From: Oscillospiraceae bacterium
GTDB taxonomy: Bacteria; Bacillota_A; Clostridia; Oscillospirales; Oscillospiraceae
Reading direction: 5' to 3'
DNA length: 10,589 nucleotides
Assembly: GCA_017939025.1 (NCBI GenBank)
Contig: JAGBAI010000055.1
Span: 1 to 10,589, forward strand
Position numbers and translations under genes: made by a program
Part shown: piece by piece, positions 5,894-10,589 of the stretch
How the letters are laid out: every line of letters begins with the position of its first letter
How positions within the stretch are numbered: the stretch's first letter is position 1
The notes under the pieces: model-generated
What the model was told of the DNA's origin: nothing
The model's input: only the letters and a program-made list of their open reading frames with translations
Databases searched by the model: none

Positions 5894-7125
5894 TGGAAAA
5901 GATGAACTTTGATGGAATCGTCATTGGTGGTGGCCCTGCTGGCATGTTTGCGGCGATCACGGCGGCAAAGCAAGGGCAGAAGGTGCTGCTGCTGGAAAAA
6001 AATGACCGTTTGGGCAAGAAACTTTTGATTACCGGCAAGGGTCGCTGCAATGTGACGAATGATTGCTCAGAGCAGGAAGTCCTGCAAAATACCCCCCGGA
6101 ACGGCCGCTTTTTATATAGCGCCATGACGGCCTTTCCTCCGGAAAAAACAAAGGTCTTTTTTGAACAAAACGGCTGTGCCTTAAAAACTGAACGGGGTAA
6201 CCGGGTCTTTCCCGTGTCGGATAAAGCTCAATCGGTTCTGGATTGTCTGCAAGGGGAACTGCGCCGTCAGCGTGTCACTGTAAAGACCGCACGCGTATCG
6301 GAGATTCTGACGGAGAATGAAAGGATTACAGGCGTTCAGACACAGAATGAGAAAATTGCTGCAAAGTGGGTGATCCTCGCCGCCGGCGGTGCTTCCTATC
6401 CCGCCACCGGGTCTACTGGCGACGGTTATACCATGGCAAAGGCGTTGGGACATACCATCGTTGAGCCACAGGGAAGTCTGGTGCCTTTGGAGATTTCCGG
6501 TAATGATTGTCCGGATATGCAGGGCCTTTCACTACGAAATGTAGGTGTGAAGTTGCTCAATGCAAAGGGGAAGGTTCTTTATAAAGATTTTGGGGAACTG
6601 CTTTTTACCCACTTTGGTATCTCCGGGCCGACGGTGCTGTCTGCCAGCTGCCACCTGAAGGGTGAGGGCTGCCGTCTGGTCATTGATTTGAAGCCTGCGC
6701 TGGAGGAAAGCAAACTGGATGACCGGATTCAGAGGGATCTGGAACTGTATAAAAACCGGTCCATGGAAAACGCACTGACAGATCTGCTGCCCCGAAGTAT
6801 GATCCCTGTGGTGCTGAGAAGGCTGGAGATCGATCCGCAGCTGCAGGCTAATTCTTTGACAAAGCAGAAACGCCGTGCGCTTGTGGAGTTGCTGAAGGGC
6901 TTTTCTTTGGATATCATTGGCAAGCGTCCTGTGGCGGAAGCTATCATCACCAGCGGTGGTGTAAAAGTATCGGAGATCGATCCCAAAACCATGGAGTCGA
7001 AGAAAGTACCGGGTCTATTCTTTGCGGGAGAAATCATTGACTGCGACGCCTACACCGGTGGTTTTAATCTGCAGATTGCCTGGGCTACGGCCTATGCTGC
7101 GGGCATGGCAGTGGCCGGTAAGTGA
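5893..7125 (+). CDS. HI0933/YhiN-family NAD(P)/FAD-dependent flavoprotein
   Basis: A 410-residue FAD enzyme of the HI0933-like family, which includes E. coli YhiN, Bacillus YtfP and clostridial BaiN. Substrates are unknown for most members; some carry the label aminoacetone oxidase without proof. An N-terminal dinucleotide fold (GIVIGGGPAGMFAA, about 8-21) is followed by the family signature TGKGRCNVTN (47-56). The motif AAGGASYPATGSTGDGY lies mid-protein, and the C-terminal FAD motif TGGFNLQIAWATAYAAG is at 388-404. Length and both ends match the family, so the gene looks intact. I chose the ATG at 5893, overlapping the upstream TGA (TGATG); the GTG at 5890 and ATG at 5902 are alternatives, and the SD (GGAAAG) is weak. 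It is co-transcribed with the RpiR regulator. That pairing is not explained by known family functions. Confidence 0.92.
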   Translation: MEKMNFDGIVIGGGPAGMFAAITAAKQGQKVLLLEKNDRLGKKLLITGKGRCNVTNDCSEQEVLQNTPRNGRFLYSAMTAFPPEKTKVFFEQNGCALKTERGNRVFPVSDKAQSVLDCLQGELRRQRVTVKTARVSEILTENERITGVQTQNEKIAAKWVILAAGGASYPATGSTGDGYTMAKALGHTIVEPQGSLVPLEISGNDCPDMQGLSLRNVGVKLLNAKGKVLYKDFGELLFTHFGISGPTVLSASCHLKGEGCRLVIDLKPALEESKLDDRIQRDLELYKNRSMENALTDLLPRSMIPVVLRRLEIDPQLQANSLTKQKRRALVELLKGFSLDIIGKRPVAEAIITSGGVKVSEIDPKTMESKKVPGLFFAGEIIDCDAYTGGFNLQIAWATAYAAGMAVAGK

Positions 7126-7133
7126 AAAAGGCA

Positions 7134-7162
7134 TTGACAAACTCTCCTTTTTGTACTAGAAT
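7134..7162 (+). promoter_or_regulatory. Strong promoter for acpP (and probably the SRP RNA)
   Basis: Consensus -35 TTGACA (7134-7139), a 17-bp spacer, and -10 TAGAAT (7157-7162). It starts 8 nt after the flavoprotein stop codon. The predicted start near 7169 gives a leader of about 42 nt before acpP. This is the closest match to consensus in the window, as expected for an abundant protein. Confidence 0.85.
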
Positions 7163-7210
7163 AGCTTGCGAATAGTGCTTTAAGAGATTTATTTTTAGGA
7201 GGACTACTCT

Positions 7211-7432
7211 ATGTTCGAGAAACTTGCAAACTATGCTGCCAAGCAGCTGGAACTGGACATCTCTGAGATTACTCCCGAATCCACTTTTGAAAGCCTGGGT
7301 ATCGACTCTCTGGACGTTGTGGAAATGATCATGGATCTGGAAAGCGAGCTGGGCGTGGAACTGGAAATGGAAGATCAGAAGATTGAAACCTTCCAGGAAC
7401 TGGCTGATTTTGTGGAAGCTAAGCTGAACTAA
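7211..7432 (+). CDS. acpP: Acyl carrier protein
   Basis: A 73-residue acidic carrier protein that holds growing fatty acyl chains on a 4'-phosphopantetheine arm during type II fatty acid synthesis. The attachment motif is G30-I-D-S33-L; Ser33 is the modified residue. The helix-II sequence DVVEMIMDLESELGVELE is typical of primary-metabolism ACPs, as is the closing ELADFVEAKL. The length is standard. AGGAGG (7197-7202) lies 8 nt before the ATG. No other fatty acid synthesis gene is nearby, so the gene stands alone between the flavoprotein and SRP RNA genes, under its own strong promoter. No terminator separates it from the SRP RNA. A specialised ACP cannot be excluded, but nothing suggests one. 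Confidence 0.96.
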   Translation: MFEKLANYAAKQLELDISEITPESTFESLGIDSLDVVEMIMDLESELGVELEMEDQKIETFQELADFVEAKLN

Positions 7433-7435
7433 AAA

Positions 7436-7441
7436 CATAAT
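7436..7441 (+). promoter_or_regulatory. Possible -10 box of an SRP RNA promoter
   Basis: CATAAT just after the acpP stop would give a start near 7448, 13 nt before the SRP precursor helix. The best -35 at 17-bp spacing (TGGAAG, 7413-7418, inside acpP) is poor, so a dedicated promoter is uncertain and read-through from acpP is an alternative. Confidence 0.3.
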
Positions 7442-7460
7442 ACGTTCCTTGTTTAGAGCC

Positions 7461-7767
7461 GACCGGCTTATAACAAGGTCGCACTAGTCGGGGAGATAGC
7501 GGTGCCCTGTACCTGCAATCCGCTACAGCAGGGATGAATTCCCACACCCGGTTGAGTTTGAATATTGTCTGACCCGTGCAAGGGGTGTTGAGAAGTTGGT
7601 CTTGCGCAACGGGATCCCGTGAACCAGGTCAGGTGGGGAACCAAGCAGCCTTAAGCGGATCTTCCCGTGTGCCGCGAGGTTGCCGATTTTGAGCTTTCGC
7701 GCTTGGGTTACGGATATTCTGCTCGAACAAATGTGGGTGTGCGATCTTGTTATGAGCCGGTCTTTTT
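7461..7767 (+). terminator. Long-range SRP precursor helix running into a U-tract
   Basis: Bases 7461-7484 pair with 7739-7762 over 24 consecutive positions, with only two G-U wobbles and no mismatch. TTTTT follows at once (7763-7767). The outer 16 pairs extend beyond the likely mature SRP RNA. I see no good local hairpin before the T-run, so terminator and precursor-processing stem appear to be the same helix. In Bacillus the scRNA precursor is trimmed by RNase III from such a stem, and the same is likely here. Confidence 0.75.
7477..7746 (+). ncRNA. ffs: Signal recognition particle RNA, large bacterial type (scRNA, 6S-like)
   Basis: The RNA core of the signal recognition particle, which with Ffh targets nascent membrane proteins. 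The Alu-domain consensus GGTGCCCTGTACCTGC begins at 7501, followed by the conserved AATCCGCT. The S-domain helix-8 hairpin carries a GGAA tetraloop (7637-7640) on GG/CC, followed by the Ffh-binding loop AAGCAGCC (7643-7650). GTGCCGCGAGGTTGCC (7670-7685) is the usual 3' side of helix 5. The ends GGTCGCAC (7477-7484) and GTGCGATC (7739-7746) pair to close the molecule. About 270 nt is normal for the Bacillus-type RNA, which retains the Alu domain. Exact mature ends are inferred from pairing only. dnaX follows, as in Bacillus. Confidence 0.95.
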
Positions 7768-7769
7768 CT

Positions 7770-7805
7770 GTGTGGAGTTTGGCTTTATGTTCCCTGGCTC
7801 CACAC
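7770..7805 (+). promoter_or_regulatory. Hairpin in the dnaX leader
   Basis: GTGTGGAG (7770-7777) pairs perfectly with CTCCACAC (7798-7805), and two G-U pairs could extend the stem inward. It lies between the SRP T-run and the dnaX SD (AGGAAGGAGG, 7817-7826). No T-run follows. No convincing dnaX promoter is seen in the gap; TATGTT at 7786 lacks a -35. Confidence 0.4.
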
Positions 7806-7831
7806 GCCGCACGTTCAGGAAGGAGGACGTT

Positions 7832-9472
7832 ATGTCAGCTTATCAGGCTTTATATCGGAAATACCGTCCTCAAACCTTTGATGATGTTTCAGGGCAGATG
7901 GCGGTGACCCAGACATTAAAGACTCAGTTAATGTCCGGGCGTATGAGTCATGCCTATCTGTTTACAGGCTCCCGGGGTACCGGTAAGACCAGCTGTGCCA
8001 AGATCCTGGCGAAAGCGGTCAACTGCTTAAATCCCGATAATGGCAACCCATGCAACTGTTGTGCTGCATGTAAAGCGATTGACAGTGGCTCCTGCATGGA
8101 TGTATTGGAAATCGATGCGGCTTCCAATAACGGCGTCGACAACGTCCGCGATCTGCGGGACGATGCCGTTTATACACCTTCTCAAGTGAAAATGCGTGTG
8201 TATATCATCGATGAGGTGCACATGCTGTCTATTTCTGCTTTCAATGCCCTGCTGAAGATCATTGAAGAGCCGCCGGAGCATCTGCTGTTTATCCTGGCAA
8301 CAACGGAGCTTCATAAGGTTCCGGCGACCATTTTGTCCCGGTGCCAGCGCTTTTCCTTCCGGCGGATCAGTCAGGAGGATATAGCCGCACGGTTACAATT
8401 CGTGGCGTATCAGGAGAATATTGATCTGGATGACGGTGCAGCCCGGGTTCTGGCAAGACTGGCCGATGGCGGTATGCGCGATGGATTGAGCTTGCTTGAC
8501 CAGTGCGCTTCTGCCACAACAGGTGAATTAACTGCAGATCGTGTCTACGCTTGTTTGGGCATTGCCGGCGAGCAGAAATGCGGTGAGCTGATGGGTTATA
8601 TTGCGAATCATGATACCCAAAGTGCTCTGGCCCTGTTCAACCGGCTTTATACGGAGGGTAAGGATCTGGGTGCCATGCTGGATGAGATGGCCTGTCTGAC
8701 CCGGGATCTTTTGGTGATGAAAACTGCCGGCGGTGCAGGAATCACCATGCTTTCCGGTGTAGCTTCTGATAAAGAGGTATTGGCACTGACCAAGAGTCTG
8801 TCCGGAGGTGAACTGGTTCGGATTATGAACAGGATCCAGCAGACGCTGGCAGGCTTTACCCGTTCTGCCAGTCGCCGGATGGATGCGGAATTGTGCATTC
8901 TGGAACTTTGCCAGCCGGAGCTTAGCCTGGATGCTGAGGCACTGAACGCTCGGTTGACCCGTTTGGAGGAACAACTGAAAAACGGAGCTTTCGTGGCAGC
9001 GACACCCAGGCAGAGAACCAAAAGTGCCCGCCCGGAGGACTTGGATGATGATGAACGGCCTCCGATGCCGGATGATGGAGATGCACCTCCCATAGATGAA
9101 GAACCGGAGATACCTGCACCGGCACCAACGGAAGCACCTGTTGGTTTCTGGCCGGATCTGTGCGGTGCAGTAAGAAAAGAACTGAAACCTCCCATAAGCG
9201 GTTTCTTTGCGGTAAGTCCCAACGCACCGCTCCAAGGTGCTCTGGTAGGAGACAAGCTGGAGCTGCGCTGCGGCAATGATTTTATAGCCAAAATGCTGGA
9301 TAAGCCTGATGTGCTGGAAGTGGTCACCAGGAAAGCAAGTGCTATGCTGAATCGGCCTGTACGGGCGTTGGTTGTGGATATGAACGCAAGACCTGCTGGT
9401 AATCCCAAAATGGATCAGTTAATGCGCTTTGGCAGGGAGCACAGTGACATTATTAAAATCAAAAACAATTAA
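7832..9472 (+). CDS. dnaX: DNA polymerase III subunits gamma and tau
   Basis: The clamp-loader ATPase that loads the sliding clamp and organises the replicase. The 546-residue protein has Walker A GSRGTGKT (46-53). The zinc module ligands are Cys65, Cys74, Cys77 and Cys80. Walker B is IIDEVH (125-130), sensor 1 is ATTE (156-159), and the SRC arginine-finger motif is at 169-171. Clamp-loader domain III lies near 245-365. An acidic, proline-rich linker (about 399-436) leads to a C-terminal tau-type domain. The start is ATG at 7832, 5 nt after a perfect GGAGG. The frame is open upstream to 7667, but that stretch is SRP RNA and does not resemble DnaX. No perfect slippery heptamer is seen, so a shorter gamma form is not predicted. 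YbaB and RecR genes follow closely. Confidence 0.97.
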   Translation: MSAYQALYRKYRPQTFDDVSGQMAVTQTLKTQLMSGRMSHAYLFTGSRGTGKTSCAKILAKAVNCLNPDNGNPCNCCAACKAIDSGSCMDVLEIDAASNNGVDNVRDLRDDAVYTPSQVKMRVYIIDEVHMLSISAFNALLKIIEEPPEHLLFILATTELHKVPATILSRCQRFSFRRISQEDIAARLQFVAYQENIDLDDGAARVLARLADGGMRDGLSLLDQCASATTGELTADRVYACLGIAGEQKCGELMGYIANHDTQSALALFNRLYTEGKDLGAMLDEMACLTRDLLVMKTAGGAGITMLSGVASDKEVLALTKSLSGGELVRIMNRIQQTLAGFTRSASRRMDAELCILELCQPELSLDAEALNARLTRLEEQLKNGAFVAATPRQRTKSARPEDLDDDERPPMPDDGDAPPIDEEPEIPAPAPTEAPVGFWPDLCGAVRKELKPPISGFFAVSPNAPLQGALVGDKLELRCGNDFIAKMLDKPDVLEVVTRKASAMLNRPVRALVVDMNARPAGNPKMDQLMRFGREHSDIIKIKNN

Positions 9473-9487
9473 GATAGGAGAATTACT

Positions 9488-9832
9488 ATGGCAAAAGGTG
9501 GATTCCGGGGTATGCCCGGCGGTATGAACCAGGCTGCAATGATGAAGCAGGCCCAGAAGATGCAGCAGGATCTGCTGCGGATGCAGCAGGAGCAGGAAAA
9601 CAAGACATTCACCGCCAAGGCTGGCGGCGGCATGGTGACAGCTACTGTCAATGGCAAGCATGAGATGGTGGCGTTGGAGATTAATCCCGAGGCAGTGGAT
9701 CCTGAAGATGTGGAAATGCTGCAGGATATGGTTATTGCCGCCGTCAACGAGGCGATGCGTGCTGCTGACACGGAGGCTGCCAATAACATGTCCCGTCTTA
9801 CCGGCGGCCTGAATTTGGGCGGTCTGTTCTAA
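9488..9832 (+). CDS. YbaB/EbfC family nucleoid-associated protein
   Basis: A 114-residue DNA-binding protein of the YbaB/EbfC family, small dimeric nucleoid-associated proteins almost always encoded between dnaX and recR (YaaK in Bacillus). The N-terminus is glycine- and methionine-rich. A long helix rich in Gln and Met follows (MMKQAQKMQQDLLRMQQEQE, about 18-37). Then comes the conserved beta core: AGGGMVTATVNGKHEMVALE and INPEAVDPEDVEMLQDMVIA. The end is rich in Gly and Leu (LTGGLNLGGLF), as usual in Firmicutes. AGGAG (9476-9480) lies 7 nt before the ATG. It starts 15 nt after dnaX and ends 9 nt before recR, so the three genes share a transcript. The link to recombination or replication repair is inferred from position and is unproven in most species. 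Confidence 0.95.
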   Translation: MAKGGFRGMPGGMNQAAMMKQAQKMQQDLLRMQQEQENKTFTAKAGGGMVTATVNGKHEMVALEINPEAVDPEDVEMLQDMVIAAVNEAMRAADTEAANNMSRLTGGLNLGGLF

Positions 9833-9841
9833 GGGGGCTGT

Positions 9842-10441
9842 ATGCAGTTTTTTCCGGCTGCGCTTCAAAATCTTGCTGACCAGTTCGCACGGCTTCCAGG
9901 CATTGGCGGCAAGACTGCTCAGAGGCTTGCCTTTCATGTGCTGAGCCTGCCTTTGGAGGATGCGGAGGAATTTGCCGCAGCCATTCTGGAAGCGAAAAAG
10001 CAGGTGCATACCTGCCCACGGTGTCAGAATCTGACAGACCGGGAGCTCTGCCCCATTTGTGATGACGATCTGCGGGATCAATCTATCATCTGTGTGGTAG
10101 CGGAACCCCGAGATGTGATTGCGATGGAGCGTTCCCGGGAATTCCGGGGAACATATCATGTGCTGCATGGTGTGATCTCTCCTCTAAACCATGTTACCCA
10201 GGATGATATTAAGATCAAAGAGCTTCTGCGCCGGGTTGGTGAGGGTGATGTCCGGGAGGTCATTATGGCTACAAATCCCGATACTGAGGGTGAAGCTACC
10301 GCAATGTACATTTCCCGTCTTTTGCGTCCCATGGAGGTGAAGGTCACCCGTCTGGCGTATGGTGTGCCGGTAGGCAGCCAACTGGAGTATGCGGATGAAG
10401 TGACCCTTTCCCGTGCGCTGGAAGGCAGGCAAGAGATTTAA
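9842..10441 (+). CDS. recR: Recombination mediator RecR
   Basis: RecR acts with RecO (and RecF) to load RecA on single-stranded DNA in gap repair. The 199-residue protein has the full family layout. A helix-hairpin-helix lies near 10-34 ([17 protein letters not shown]). A zinc finger uses Cys58, Cys61, Cys70 and Cys73. A Toprim domain follows from about 81, with [14 protein letters not shown] and the [12 protein letters not shown] loop (143-154). The C-terminal [16 protein letters not shown] closes it. Length is standard and nothing is missing. The SD AGGGGG overlaps the YbaB stop codon and sits 4 nt before the ATG, which favours coupled translation. A strong terminator follows about 55 bp downstream. 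Confidence 0.98.
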   Translation: MQFFPAALQNLADQFARLPGIGGKTAQRLAFHVLSLPLEDAEEFAAAILEAKKQVHTCPRCQNLTDRELCPICDDDLRDQSIICVVAEPRDVIAMERSREFRGTYHVLHGVISPLNHVTQDDIKIKELLRRVGEGDVREVIMATNPDTEGEATAMYISRLLRPMEVKVTRLAYGVPVGSQLEYADEVTLSRALEGRQEI

Positions 10442-10497
10442 GCAAAAAGAGGTTCTATGTCAATAGTTGGGGTAGAGCCAAAATGAAACATCTAAGG

Positions 10498-10531
10498 ATC
10501 GTGTCGGAGCGGCAGCTCCGGCACGATTTTT
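10498..10531 (+). terminator. Intrinsic terminator of the dnaX-recR operon
   Basis: Bases 10498-10510 pair with 10515-10527 (13 bp, one G-U) around a GGCA loop, followed by a T-run to 10531. A strong canonical terminator 56 nt after the recR stop. The remaining bases to 10589 show no further feature I can support. Confidence 0.92.
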
Positions 10532-10589
10532 ATGTATTACAGAAGAGGATTCTCTTTCTGAAATTATTGAAGTTTCTCATACCAAAACA

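Noticed and set aside
7125..7152. AAAAAGG / CCTTTTT inverted repeat as a terminator after the flavoprotein gene
   Set aside because: It is a weak AT-rich 7-bp stem with a 14-base loop holding the acpP -35, and there is no T-run beyond the stem.
7667..7831. N-terminal extension of dnaX by 55 codons from a GTG at 7667
   Set aside because: The stretch is SRP RNA and its terminator. The ATG at 7832 has a perfect SD and the family-typical N-terminus begins there.
8977..8983. GAAAAAC as a programmed frameshift site producing a gamma form of DnaX
   Set aside because: In the reading frame it is G AAA AAC, which breaks the X XXY YYZ rule, and I found no A AAA AAG site or clear stimulatory stem.
10483..10589. 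Open frame starting at ATG 10483 (MKHLRIVSERQ...) and running off the right edge
   Set aside because: It reads straight through the strong recR terminator hairpin and T-run and lacks a good SD. The nine-codon frame before it (ATG at 10457) is also likely fortuitous. The sequence beyond the window could change this.

Overview
The window reads as chromosomal housekeeping DNA from a spore-forming member of the Clostridia, probably an Oscillospirales-type gut Firmicute with roughly 50% GC. That placement is inferred from strong GGAGG-type ribosome binding sites, a GerW/YtfJ spore protein, a large Bacillus-type SRP RNA beside dnaX, and clostridial-looking ScpA/ScpB, ACP and RecR proteins. No phage, transposase, CRISPR or defence gene is visible.

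Left edge (1-654). The first bases hold the 5' end of a leftward gene, with a convincing SD and promoter. A 13-bp perfect inverted repeat brackets the -10 box and the SD. Next come an imperfect hairpin without a U-tract, a strong terminator, and a leftward gene for a 100-residue three-span membrane protein. That gene is divergent from scpA. The two divergent promoters are separated by a stretch carrying a 12-bp AT-rich palindrome.

Rightward cluster 1 (655-4925). scpA and scpB (kleisin and accessory subunits of SMC condensin) overlap. They are followed, with overlapping starts, by a DUF2953 membrane protein (YtfI-like) and a GerW-family spore protein (YtfJ). A secreted D-Ala-D-Ala carboxypeptidase and an RluB-type 23S rRNA pseudouridine synthase follow. 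The cluster joins chromosome organisation, sporulation and cell-wall remodelling, and ends at a strong GC-rich terminator.

Rightward cluster 2 (about 4950-7125). An RpiR/MurR-family regulator (HTH plus SIS) is coupled by a 1-nt overlap to a HI0933/YhiN-family flavoprotein. Its best promoter has its -35 inside the preceding terminator, and a dyad overlaps the -10 and start point, which suggests autoregulation.

Rightward cluster 3 (7134-10531). A strong promoter drives acpP (acyl carrier protein). A large SRP RNA follows with no terminator between them. The SRP RNA ends are closed by a 24-bp long-range helix that runs directly into a U-tract. Then come dnaX, a YbaB/EbfC nucleoid protein and recR, the same order as the scr-dnaX-yaaK-recR locus of Bacillus. 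The cluster ends at a strong terminator about 55 bp after recR.

Most of the window is ordinary conserved core genome. The points worth a second look are regulatory or RNA-level: the SRP RNA helix fused to a terminator, the inverted repeat around the left-edge promoter, and the terminator/promoter/operator overlap before the RpiR gene.
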